Assembly (NCBI GenBank): GCA_027625915.1
Contig: JANTQA010000042.1
Location: 1,934,001-1,998,000 of the forward strand
Direction: 5' to 3'
From: Anaeramoeba flamelloides
Taxonomy: Eukaryota; Metamonada; Anaeramoebidae
Length of the DNA: 64,000 bases
Part shown: positions 1 to 9,746 of the stretch, piece by piece
Numbering within the stretch: position 1 is the stretch's first letter
How the letters are laid out: each line of letters starts with the position of its first letter
Notes under the pieces: model-generated
Told to the model about the DNA's origin: nothing
The model's database searches: none
Seen by the model: the letters and a program-made list of their open reading frames with translations, nothing else
Translations under genes and position numbers: made by a program

Positions 1-3000
1 TGATTGTTTTTATTAAGATTATTATGATCATCATTATCATTATCATCATTTATATTTAAAGAAATCATAAATTTTCGATATATTTGGATAAATATATCAC
101 GATCTTTTTTTAATTTGAAAGCAAAATTTTGGATACTAATCTTATTAAAATTGATTTGTATGTCATTATTTTGATGAAGAGAACCTAATTTGGCATTTTT
201 TATTAAAAATTTTTGAATTGTATTTTCATTAAAATTTAAGATGATTAATTTATTATTTGTTAGAATTAATGCAACTTTATGAAGTTTATTATTCTCTTTA
301 TTCATTACAATATTATTAAAAGTATAGCAAGGTGATTCAATGGATCCACTCAAAAATTTTGATTTATGATCAACAAACGCAATTTCAAATTCTTTAGTTG
401 AAATAATATTTGGAAATAGTAAAGCAATAGTTCCCTGGCAATTGCCCAAATCCATTTTAAGAAAATCTTGATGATTAGCAAAGGTGATAATCGTAGTATT
501 TAGTAAGTAATCGCATCTTAAAGTTTCAAATCTAGTTTTAATTAAAAAACAATCCGATCGTAAAGTTATTAAACTTTGGAACGTTAAACCATTCTCAAGC
601 AATATTTTGGCACCAAATGATAAATATGGATTGGGTAAATATTTTTTAAGAATTGATTTTTTTTTGAAATTGAAATCTTTTAAAAATTTTTCTTTCATTT
701 TTTTTTTTTCAAAGCAAAAAAGAAGAAATGAAACTTCATCTAAATGAAATCGACAATAATTGCTAGTCTGTGACAAAAAAAATGGTTTTGAATAAATTGA
801 ATATAATCTTCTGATTTGTTTATTAAATGCTCTTATTTCGAAATAATTATTAAATAATTTGATTTCAGTATCTCCTACGAATTGTTCTAATGTATTAAAT
901 AATTTTATTTTATATTGAATTGAGGTTTCTTTTTCGTTTCCTCTTTCTCTTTCTCTTTCTCTTTCTCTTTCTCGTTCTCGTTCTCGTTCTCGTTCTTTTC
1001 CCCTTTCTTTCTTTTGATTATCCTTCCCCTTTAACGTTTTTGTTTTCATTTTTTTTTTATATTTATAAATTGTTTTTTCATTTGAATTCGTTACTTTAGA
1101 ATTTACATTAACGGGACTTATAAACTTTAGTTTTTTATCAAGTACTATTTTATTATTAGTTTTTTCTAAATATCTTTCACGAGAAGATAAAAAAATATTA
1201 ATGATGATATCTCTATCCATTGTATTACTTGTTTCAAAAATAAATTCTTTGCCAATTATCGAATAGAAAATAAATTTGTTACAATTCTTTAAATTTGCAA
1301 AAATCTTTTGTTTCATTGAATATTTTTCTATTAATAATATTTCTTCTTTTCTTCCTTCATTTTTAACATTATTATTTAAACAATAGAATTTTAAGCAATC
1401 ATAATGAAATTCTAAAAAGATTTCTTTTTGTCGAGTCTTGAATTTCATACTTTTATTCTCATTTTCATCCTCATCCTCATTATCAGAACTATTTTCAAGT
1501 TCATCTAATAATTGATTTAATTTATTTTTTTGATGATCAGTGTTAAAATTTTTTTCATTTTCTTCATCTTCATCTCTGAAATTAGACAATGCCATAGATT
1601 GATTGCTTTTATTTTTATTTATATTGAATTGTTTCTTGGCTAACAAAAAGAGTTTAAAAACTATTAATTTTTCATGTTTTTTATTTTCAATTTTTGAATT
1701 TAATAATTTATTTTTTTTTATTAACAAATTGTCTTTTTTAATTAATGTAGATTGATTGTATGTCTCAAAATAATTCGGGAAATGATTTTGTTTATTTATA
1801 ACACTACTAATTCCATTCTCATCAAAAATTGAAAAATAGCTAAATTGACGATTAATATTTTCTTTTGAATTAAAGGTACCTGAAATATAATAATGTTTTA
1901 ATTCATCTGTTTCTTTTATTTTTGATATTATTTTTTTTATTTTTTTATTTTTTGAATGATCAGTAAATAATTTTCGATTAATATATTTTTTTCTTAAATT
2001 TGTTGTAGATAAGGCCGAAGAAGAAGAAGAAGAAGATGGTGACGGATCAGATTCAGATCCAGATCCAGATCCAGATCCAGATGATAATGATCTCTTTGAA
2101 GATTTGAATGTAATTTTATTGGATTTTTTTTTTTTGGTATTTATAGGTAAATCAGTAATAAAAGCTAAAATACATCTTCTAATTAAATCTCTTTGCTTTT
2201 TATTCATACATTTTATTCTTAAATGATTCTTTTCATTTTTATTTTCAATTAATAATTCAAATTCGTTTGGAAATTTTTTAGAAATTTTTGTAGTGATCAA
2301 CCTTTCGTCCCAATATATTGTTAAAACAACTTCATTATTGTAATTATTTTCGTTTAATGGTTGGACTAAAAAGCATTCTGATTTAATTTGGAAAATTGAT
2401 TTAATGAATTCATTTTTTTCTTGATTATACACTTTAATTTGAAAATTAGCTTTCTTATTTGTCAAAGCTCTTAATGTTAAGGCAACTAATTCATTTGTGA
2501 TACCTAAAACGTGGCCAGATATTGGGATAGATTCAGGAAATTTCCCATAATAATATTTAAATAATAAAAAAGTTTTTGAAATCATAAACCTTTCATTAGT
2601 ATTTGATGCTGAAAAAATATAAATTTTTTTATTTCCCAAGTTATTATTATCCTTGTCCTTATTATCCTTATTATCCTTATTATTAATAGTATCATTACTT
2701 TGAAAAACATTATTCTTTTGAATTACAAATTGAAACAATAAAGCGTTCTTTCTCGATAATCGAATTTTTGTATCACATACTTCAATATAGGTATGCTTTT
2801 CAACAATTTCATCATTAATGTCAATTTGAAAAGTTTCATACTCGACAGTCAATTTTGCTTGACTAATTGGATTGGAGTTTTCGTTTAAATGATAATTGAT
2901 TTTAAAATCCGCACATCCTAAGGCAAATAACTTTTGAACTTGTTGTGTCTGTTGAGAGGGCTGCGTCATTAATAAGGAAGATTCAACAAACATCGCATCT

Positions 3001-3383
3001 CTAAATTTTTGGGCACTAATAAACGGTGAATTGTTGATACTTTTTTTCCTTCTCTCATCGTCTTTGCTCATAGGCGTGATCAACAATGCCCTTTCGTTCA
3101 GTTTTTTCTTTTTTGGTGTCCGATAAATTGTTTTGGACTTGATTTTAATTGGTGAAACTGTTGAAATTTTTGGTTTTAAGCCTTTTAATTCAACTTGCTT
3201 TGCATAGGCATACATTAAATTATAAAGTTTTTTTGATTTATTAGCTTCTTTATTATTTTCAAGTGCTTGTTTCGAAATACCAAATCTTAAACAGGATTTA
3301 ATCAAGTTTTCGTAATTTTCTTGTGCAGTTGATCTATTTGTTTTTTGTAAAAATTTTAAGTATGATAATGTCAGTGTTTTCAT
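1..3383 (-). CDS. Large protein with possible tandem PH-like modules, N-terminal 1127 residues
   Basis: I read one uninterrupted frame from an ATG at 3383 to the left edge with no stop, so the C-terminus lies outside the window. I do not recognise the family. A basic linker comes first (about residues 65-115, TPKKKKLNER). Then at least four segments end in the same way: a beta-like strand followed by a charged amphipathic helix, as at the end of PH/GRAM-type domains. These ends lie near residues 260-275 (NTNERFMISKTFLLF), 390-405 (NKKQRDLIRRCILAF), 720-735 (TMDRDIIINIFLSS) and 1085-1105 (KKDRDIFIQIYRKFM). Low-complexity inserts separate them: Asn/Lys/Asp near 235-250, Gly-Ser then poly-Ser near 430-450, acidic stretches near 600-650, and an Arg-Glu dipeptide run near 800. 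The PH-like reading is inference from pattern; the open frame is observed. The ATG follows an A/T-only leader, and I see no intron in this part. Confidence 0.75.
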   Translation of the reverse strand, partial: MKTLTLSYLKFLQKTNRSTAQENYENLIKSCLRFGISKQALENNKEANKSKKLYNLMYAYAKQVELKGLKPKISTVSPIKIKSKTIYRTPKKKKLNERALLITPMSKDDERRKKSINNSPFISAQKFRDAMFVESSLLMTQPSQQTQQVQKLFALGCADFKINYHLNENSNPISQAKLTVEYETFQIDINDEIVEKHTYIEVCDTKIRLSRKNALLFQFVIQKNNVFQSNDTINNKDNKDNKDKDNNNLGNKKIYIFSASNTNERFMISKTFLLFKYYYGKFPESIPISGHVLGITNELVALTLRALTNKKANFQIKVYNQEKNEFIKSIFQIKSECFLVQPLNENNYNNEVVLTIYWDERLITTKISKKFPNEFELLIENKNEKNHLRIKCMNKKQRDLIRRCILAFITDLPINTKKKKSNKITFKSSKRSLSSGSGSGSGSESDPSPSSSSSSSALSTTNLRKKYINRKLFTDHSKNKKIKKIISKIKETDELKHYYISGTFNSKENINRQFSYFSIFDENGISSVINKQNHFPNYFETYNQSTLIKKDNLLIKKNKLLNSKIENKKHEKLIVFKLFLLAKKQFNINKNKSNQSMALSNFRDEDEENEKNFNTDHQKNKLNQLLDELENSSDNEDEDENENKSMKFKTRQKEIFLEFHYDCLKFYCLNNNVKNEGRKEEILLIEKYSMKQKIFANLKNCNKFIFYSIIGKEFIFETSNTMDRDIIINIFLSSRERYLEKTNNKIVLDKKLKFISPVNVNSKVTNSNEKTIYKYKKKMKTKTLKGKDNQKKERGKERERERERERERERERERGNEKETSIQYKIKLFNTLEQFVGDTEIKLFNNYFEIRAFNKQIRRLYSIYSKPFFLSQTSNYCRFHLDEVSFLLFCFEKKKMKEKFLKDFNFKKKSILKKYLPNPYLSFGAKILLENGLTFQSLITLRSDCFLIKTRFETLRCDYLLNTTIITFANHQDFLKMDLGNCQGTIALLFPNIISTKEFEIAFVDHKSKFLSGSIESPCYTFNNIVMNKENNKLHKVALILTNNKLIILNFNENTIQKFLIKNAKLGSLHQNNDIQINFNKISIQNFAFKLKKDRDIFIQIYRKFMISLNINDDNDNDDHNNLNKNN
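942..996 (-). repeat. GARGAR/GARCGR codon repeat encoding about nine Glu-Arg pairs
   Basis: A hexamer-like repeat inside the large coding sequence. The left part uses AGA and the right part CGA for arginine, so the tract has two sub-blocks. It encodes an alternating Glu-Arg run, a charged linker between two predicted modules, and is a likely site of length variation. Confidence 0.8.
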
Positions 3384-3619
3384 AAAATTTATTTTTTATA
3401 TTTTATTAATATGAAAGTTTTTAGAAATAATTGTTTGTATAAATGGCATTTGAATATATTAAGTTTTTTTTTTAAAAAAATAAATCAGCCAAAGATTTTG
3501 AAAAAATAAAATTTTATAAAATTGACCCAAATACAAGAAATGAAGAAGATCATTTTATTTGTTATAAAAATAATTCAAAAAAGTTTTTATTCTTGAATTG
3601 ATATTCCTGCTGACTAAAT
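3384..3619. other. Upstream AT-rich spacer
   Basis: About 240 bases of simple A/T-rich DNA upstream of the large minus-strand gene. It presumably holds that gene's promoter, but I see no recognisable motif. Confidence 0.4.
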
Positions 3620-3954
3620 AATAAACTTTATTAAAGAATGAAATATTTTATTTATTCACAAAGCTGGAGACGAAGGAGTTACATTAAATCTATAGAATAA
3701 TTTCTGTAAATAATATATCTATCAAGATTCTTTCGAAAACGTATTGATAAAAGAATTGAAGGCTCTTGAAGTTTAGTATCAGATTCTCAATTTGGATTTT
3801 AAAAAATAATTAAGATTCAAGAATTACTGTTTTTAAAATTATTTTTTTCGAATTTGAAAAACTCAAAAATGATTATAAAAATAAAGAATTTTTTGCTGTT
3901 GCAACTGATATTAAAAAATGCTTTGTATAAAAATAATATCAATAAACAGTCTTG
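3620..3954 (+). mobile_element. Degenerate LINE fragment, reverse transcriptase N-terminal part
   Basis: In broken frames this encodes pieces that match the better LINE copy at 47955-49860: HKAGDEG (HKPGDEG there) before the region of the NYRPIS motif, then SQFGF and TDIKKCF (DIQK.F there). Several stops and frame changes separate the pieces, so it is old. It stops where a hairpin element begins at about 3955. Confidence 0.65.
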
Positions 3955-4165
3955 TCTTAGAGTGTAGCCAAATGCTATTTAGTGTACAAGTGCCTTAGAG
4001 TGTCTTCAAGTTCCTAGGGTTTCCAAAAATTCAAAAGAAAATTTTTGAGATTTTCTTTTAATTTCTCAAATTATGGAATACCTAACATCGGTTTTCCGGA
4101 ATTGAAAAGAATTGAGTTAAATCTTTGATTTTACTCTATTCTTTTATATTTTGGAAAACCCAACT
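3955..4165. repeat. Composite hairpin element, solo copy
   Basis: Two adjacent foldbacks. The first pairs an AAATTCAAAAGAAAATTTTT-like arm with its complement. The second pairs TTTTCCGGAATTGAAAAGAA with TTCTTTTATATTTTGGAAAA around a central ATCTTTGATT loop. The left end carries AGTGCCTTAGAGTGTC, a relative of the AGTGCCTAG end seen in other copies. It abuts a LINE reverse transcriptase remnant. Confidence 0.65.
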
Positions 4166-4209
4166 TCACTTCCAACTGGTAGAATTTAGCAGCTCATTGT
4201 ATTTATATA

Positions 4210-5540
4210 TATAAATTTCTTTTTGAAGAATCTTTAGGTTTTTTGAATTCCAATTAATTTTATTGTTGATTCTTTGGTTGAATTTTATTCAGTTTTCAAG
4301 ATTTGGCAGGAAATAAATTTTTTAATTTGTTTTTGAATTTAAATTTTTTTTTATTTACTGAAATTACCAAATTTGCGAATTTAAATTCTGTTTTATATAA
4401 GAACTGGCGTGTTTCTGTTTATTTTACATATTTCAGTAATATATGAATTAATCCAAGAAAAATGATCGATATCTTCAATCTATTTCAAAGTTGAAATATT
4501 TTTTGCATAAATTGCAAGATTTTGTTTTTGTTTTATTCTTATCATAAACATAAGAATATCTATTTAGATAATTTGTGAAATTTCTTAGTGTTAAGATGGA
4601 AGTAGAGTCCTTCCATTTTAAATATTTTTTGTCGTTAGGTTTTCTTGAGTTATCTGTTTATTTGTAAAATCAATAGATTTTCGTTGGGGTTTTTTGAGTT
4701 TTCTATTTTATTTGTGAAGTGTTCTAGGTTTTTTTAACTTTTTGAAATAAACCGAAAATTTATTAAAATTTTCTGTTTATTTCAAAGAGTAAAAAAAACC
4801 TAGAACACTTCACAAATAAAATAGAAAACCTCAAAAAAACCTAGAACACTTGACAAAAAAAACAGAAAACCTCAAGAAAACCACCGTTAGGTTTTCCATA
4901 ATTTAAAAGAATTGTGTTAAATCTTTGATTTTACTCTATTCTTTTGAATTCTGGAAAATCTAGGCACTCGACGGCACGACTGTTTGTTTATATTGTCATT
5001 ATACCTAATAATTTTTAAATATTACTGACCTTTCTACCCAGTACTATTTATTATTAAGTTTTCTCTAAAATTGATCAAGATTCGCATTCAGTAATTTTAA
5101 ATTTTCTGCTTTCCAATTAATATTTTTGTTGTCTTTTTTTGAAAATTTTAACTTTTTGGATATAAGTTCAAAACCAAGATTTTCTAATTTCTTTTTGACT
5201 TTAAATCTTCTTTCATATAAATCGAAATTCTTACTTGGTCTATTTTTGCTTCAGTTTTCTAAATTATTCTTGGAGAATGTATGGATTAATTTTTAAAAAT
5301 TTTGTGACTTTTTTATTTATCCAAACATCTACCGAGCCAAAATATTTTTGGGTTAAATTGGAAATAACTAGTCCATAAAATAGTTGGACTAATACATATC
5401 GATTTAAACATTTGTAATTTTACTCCATCGGCTAATTTTTTTTTAGTTAAAAATCATTTTGATTTTTTTAAAAATTGTCTTTGACTTTTTTAAAGTTTTT
5501 TTTTAAATGTTTCTCTTTTTCAAGCCAAATAAAGAATTAA
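4210..5540 (-). mobile_element. LINE remnant, C-terminal half, interrupted by a hairpin
   Basis: Read on the minus strand, 5540 down to 4981 encodes a degenerate stretch with NINW and NLKLLNANLDQF. These match NINWQSNNLKELEIELDKF in the LINE at 48977-49033. After the hairpin at 4980-4631 the frame resumes with YSYVYDKNKTKTKSCNLCKK, matching the zinc-knuckle region of the same LINE (RYSYVMNKNKSKLCELCKK). Stops are scattered, so this is a dead copy. The same segment recurs in the same orientation at 19440-20770. Confidence 0.7.
4631..4980. repeat. Composite hairpin element inside LINE remnant (expanded copy)
   Basis: The minus-strand ends are GTCGTGCCGTCGAGTGCCTAG (at 4980) and CCTAACGAC (at 4631). 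It holds a strong foldback of about 50 bases per arm at 4688-4738 and 4790-4842 (TTTGTGAAGTGTTCTAGG against CCTAGAACACTTCACAAA), plus the usual hairpin around GATTTTACTCTATTC at 4908-4965. It is longer than other copies, as if one unit had inserted into another. It interrupts the LINE at the same site as 49298-49473. Confidence 0.75.
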
Positions 5541-5547
5541 AGTTTAA

Positions 5548-6291
5548 TGCTCTAGTCATTTACCGTGGATTTGCCCCATACTCAAGTAGTGACTTGAAAT
5601 CAAAAAGGGTATTGTAGAATTGCCCGTCTTTTGATTGACAAAATTCAAATAACAAACAAAAAAAATCTTGAGAGGATCTGATTGACAAAATTCAAATAAA
5701 CAGAAACAATAATCTCAGGAGGATTCTCATTGGTAAAAAATTTAATTCAAAAAAATAAGTTTAAAAGAATTCTCAATTTCTCAAAATCAAAATTTTAAAA
5801 AAAAATTCATCTTGTTTCTTTTTTTATATATAAAAAGGGTAAAATTTCTTTAATTTAAAACAAATTGTTTTATTTAAGTTGGCGATCAATTTAATTCGAC
5901 TTAATCTAATATGTGGTTATATTGTAACCTTGTATATTTGACAAAGTAAGGATTTTGTCACATTCTTTGGAAAAAAATTAACTCATTAAGAGAAAGGAAA
6001 AAAATGAAAAAAAAAAATCTTCGAGATCTCAAAAAGCGCCAAAGAGCGATACTTCAAAATCAACACAGCTGTTTTCAAAATTGATAAATCACAACCATTC
6101 TAATTGGAAATTGAGTGTCTCTTCTTTTGTGCTTTTTTCTAAAAATGTCCTATTTTTTGATTGTTGACTTTTGGAGATCGATCACACTTCGCATATTGGT
6201 TAGTTTTTGATTGGTATTAGTCACTCATAAAAATTTCAAAATTTTTTTAATCCATTTCAGAAAATTATTTTTAACAGTAATGATCCGACCC
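5548..6291. mobile_element. TTAA-flanked MITE (piggyBac-like), copy 1
   Basis: TTAA lies on both sides (5544-5547 and 6292-6295). The ends are related inverted repeats: TGCTCTAGTCATTTAC at the left and GTAATGATCCGACCC at the right. Its interior matches 30378-31163 in the opposite orientation, including the CAAAAGACGGGCAATT segment. It has no open frame of note, so it is non-autonomous. A TTAA target fits the piggyBac superfamily; the assignment is inference from ends and target only. Confidence 0.65.
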
Positions 6292-6295
6292 TTAA

Positions 6296-6420
6296 TGAAA
6301 TAATTCCAAACCAAGATCGTTTAAAATTATTTTCGTTAATTAATAATCATGAAATCTATGATTTTAAACTTAAATTTTTGAAAGGAAATTTAAGTATAAG
6401 GGCACTTAGAGTGTAATTTG
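6296..6420 (+). mobile_element. LINE 3'-end coding fragment
   Basis: Encodes LFSLINNHEIYDFKLKF and LKGNLSIRALRV, matching LLALVDNKLIFESLIRF and LNKNLGIRAHKRG, the last residues of the LINE at 47955-49860. It lies directly beside the TTAA MITE. Only the end of the coding region is present. Confidence 0.55.
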
Positions 6421-7236
6421 GACTTGTTCCTCAAAATTAAATAAAAAACAGTAATTTTGAAAAAGTCAAAAATCGCAATGTCTCCCGTTTCTGTGATTGA
6501 GGAAATATAATAAAAAATTTGTTGAAATCAAAAAGTAAAAAATGTGATCTACGATCGAGCCATTTTAAAAAAGTGAGGATTTCATTTTTTTTTTTGAGAT
6601 TGTCAGAATTAAAACTTTTTTAAAGGTTTTTAATAAAGTGAGGTCTTTTTTTTTTATTAGACAGTCAGAATTCGAACTTTTTTACAGTTTTGTATTTAAT
6701 AAAGAGTGTAATTTTTTGAAAAAAAGCGCTTTTCTTCCCACTTCAACACCTGGATCACATTTAAAGTTCGGTTCCTCCAATTTGTTAAAGTAGAAAACTA
6801 TGATAAACTTTTAATTCTAACAAATTTTTCACTTTTTTAAAACAAAAAACTTGATAAAAGTTTTCAAAAAAGTACATCTTTTTTTAAATATCTTTACCTT
6901 CAAACAAAAGGTTTAGCATGTCAGCCAAAAAGGAAAGTTTTTAATTGAACTTTGTGAAAATTCAACAAAAATTTTAATATGTTTGTAGAACTACATTCCC
7001 CACAAAAGGTTCTCCCTTCAAATAAACTTTAAATATTGCAACCGTTTTAGGTTTTTTTTTCTGAAACAATTTTTTTTTGCAAGAATAAAGAGAATATAAT
7101 TTTGTTCTAATTCGATTTGTTAAGAAGTTTTCTTTCAATAGTTTTTTGTTTTTAAAGATCTGTTTGAGATCCACAAAAAAATCAAAGCACAATATTAAAA
7201 AAAAAAAAAAATAAATCGAAAAAAAAAAAGTTTTAC
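6421..7236. other. AT-rich spacer with degenerate repeats
   Basis: Contains AAAAAAGTGAGG-type repeat units at about 6530-6900 that recur at 51180-51430 and 52910-53060. No convincing gene. A short minus-strand frame at 6974-7261 is not supported as an exon, because neither plausible acceptor continues the frame of the exon at 7237-7517. Confidence 0.4.
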
Positions 7237-7517
7237 CTTTCGATTTTTGGAACGCAATCATCTTGAAAGAAATTTATGACACGACAAAAATTATTGAGTA
7301 GTTCGTCTTGTGATTGATTTAATAAGATTTTCTCTCCAAGAACAGAACGCATCCATGCAATTACTTTATATTTTTGATTTCTTTTTGTAGCTTTAATTGG
7401 TTTTGTTTTGTTGTTTTTTTTTAATTTTTTGGAATTTATTTTTAACAAAAACAAATCAAAGATGAAAAAGATACTGTTCAAGAAAAAAAAAATTGATTTT
7501 GAGGTGTAATTACTCAT
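7237..7517 (-). CDS. Hypothetical protein, first-exon candidate with a faint calponin-homology-like motif
   Basis: An ATG at 7517 opens a frame of 93 codons that ends at a good donor (GAAAG before GTAAAAC). A Phe/Ile/Leu-rich stretch and a Lys/Asn-rich stretch come first. Then a segment looks like the first half of a CH domain: AWMRSVLGEK followed by FCRVINFFQDDCVPKI, compare the family pattern LCKLIN...VPKI. The usual DG pair before LCKLIN is missing. I could not find a continuing exon downstream on the minus strand, so this could be a gene with a distant second exon, a decayed gene, or chance. Confidence 0.3.
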
Positions 7518-8046
7518 TGTAGTTTTTTGATAACAGAAAATAAAAAAAGAAAAAATAGGAAAAAATAAAAAAGTTGTATGACTTTGAAAGTTTTTTCTGG
7601 GAAATTCTTTCTTCTGGTAAAGTAGACTCTTATATACTAGCCAACAACACAAAAAAAATTAAACTATTTTTTCGATATTAAAGGGGAAATATATAAATCT
7701 AATGTTGTCTTTTTTTCTCCTGATAACCTAATTGTTTTTTGGTGACAACCCCTAAAATTTGAAAAAATATTATTTTGCGAGTTTGTGACCACTTTTTATT
7801 TTGGTTTTTGAATTATCAATCTTTGACTTTGTATGGGTTTTAATAGTGGTTTGTAAATGTCACTTTTTGACAATTTATTCTTTTTTTTTCCAAAATCCAA
7901 ATTGAAGAATGTAAGATTAATTGGATGGAAGTTAAATTATAAAAAGTATGAAAGTGTTTTGTGAATATATAATTGAAATTTTTATTAAGGTTATGTTTTT
8001 TTTATCTAATTTCGGATCGAAAAACAATTTGAAATACTTTCATTAA

Positions 8047-8215
8047 TGGACTCGTCTCTATTAAAATTTTCATCAAAAATTTAATAGAGATATAGAAATT
8101 TTTTGCCAATTACATAGATTTGAAAGATCCTGTTTATTTTTATATTAAACTTATTTCTAGTTAATGAATTCGTATTTTGAAATTGGTCAAAAAAAAAATA
8201 ATAGAGACGAGCCCC
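8047..8215. mobile_element. Short TTAA-flanked MITE, 169 bp
   Basis: Flanked by TTAA at 8043-8046 and 8216-8219. The ends are inverted repeats: GGACTCGTCTCTATTA at the left and TAATAGAGACGAGCCCC at the right. The interior is non-coding A/T-rich DNA. The TTAA target suggests a piggyBac-mobilised element. I see no second copy in the window. Confidence 0.6.
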
Positions 8216-9708
8216 TTAAGAAAGATATTTTGGGAATAGTACAAATAGTTATTTTTTTTCAGAATGCTATCTTTGGCATTAAAAATCCAAGGAAATAAAG
8301 GTACGTTATATTCAAAAAAGTGGGTTTCATAAAGTCAAAAACTTAAGGGTTGAAACATTACTTTGAAAAAAATACTTTACCGAAATTTTTATGAGTGTCT
8401 GAAACCAATCTAAAACAAATCTGAATGTGATGAACAAACTATCTTGAAAAATAAATAATGAAAATAAGGTACATTTTTTTAAAAAAGCACCAAAGAACCA
8501 CATTCAATTTCTAATATGAATGTACTTTACTTTATATTTTGAATATAACTTTATATGTTTCTATATATCGATCTTTGGAACTTTTTACAAAGTGAGTGAT
8601 TTTTTTTCATTTTTTTCAAGTCCCAAATGAACTATTTTTATCTCAATACTGTTTCAAAATTCTTCCTTTCTTAAATTCCAGGTGTCACAAAATAACTAAA
8701 TATTCCAGAAAATAGAATTAAATAGATTTTATACACTTAAAGAACAAAATTTATTTCAAATTAAAGTAATGTAAAAAAATTTGAAATTGAAAAAAAGAAA
8801 AATAATTTTATAAAAATATTTTTTGAAACTTCGTAACTCTTTTTCAGTTTTTTTTTTAATTTTTGTATATTTTGTAAAAGATGATCCAATGATTTTTTTT
8901 TTTTATTATTTCAATTTTTTTTAAAGAAAAGAAATACAATTCCAAATGTATTTTTTAGTTTCGAATCATTACCTTGAGTATGGTGTCAATATAAGGTAAA
9001 TGAAGATGTCCTTAGGGAAGAATTTTGTAATATTTTTGTTTTAGTTTTTGAAAATAAATGATAGTACTCTTTGTATTCATGCTATTTCGAAATTATTGTA
9101 CAAACTCAAAACATATTTGTTAATTTTAAAGACTGTTGAGTCTTGATATCTTGATATTTTTTGATTTTAGGATTTTTTTTTTTGAGTCATTTGTTATATT
9201 AGTAAAATCCATTTTTCTGACCTAAAATTACAATTTTCCATAAAAAGGTATGAAAAACTAATTTTCTGCATATATTTGTATCTAAATTAGTTCCAATCAA
9301 ACAAAGAGTTATTAACTGTATTAATTTATTCCAAAATGATTTTGATATAATAAATATTAATACAAAAAAAAATCAATTGAAAATTTCTCAATTTTAAAAA
9401 TCCCACACAATTTTTTGACGTACAAAATTTTTCACCCAAATACTTGTTAAGACAATTTTTTTGTTATATTTTAAAATTTCTTTAATTTTCATTTTAATAT
9501 AGGATTTTTTTTTTTTGGTGTGATATTGTATTTTAATTTCTACATAACATAAGATTCCAATATACGTTAAAATAATCAAAAAATATATTCTTTTTTAATA
9601 ATTATCTCTGAAAATAATTTTTTAGCTATTGTAAAAGTTCCAGGTTTGAAATTTGTGTGCTAACCAAAAACTCCTCAAAATTATTGAGAAAAAATAAAGA
9701 AAAAATAA

Positions 9709-9746
<38 letters not shown>

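Noticed and set aside
6974-7261. 95-residue minus-strand frame as the second exon of the CH-like gene
   Set aside because: From the donor at 7236 neither visible acceptor keeps the frame open for a plausible length.
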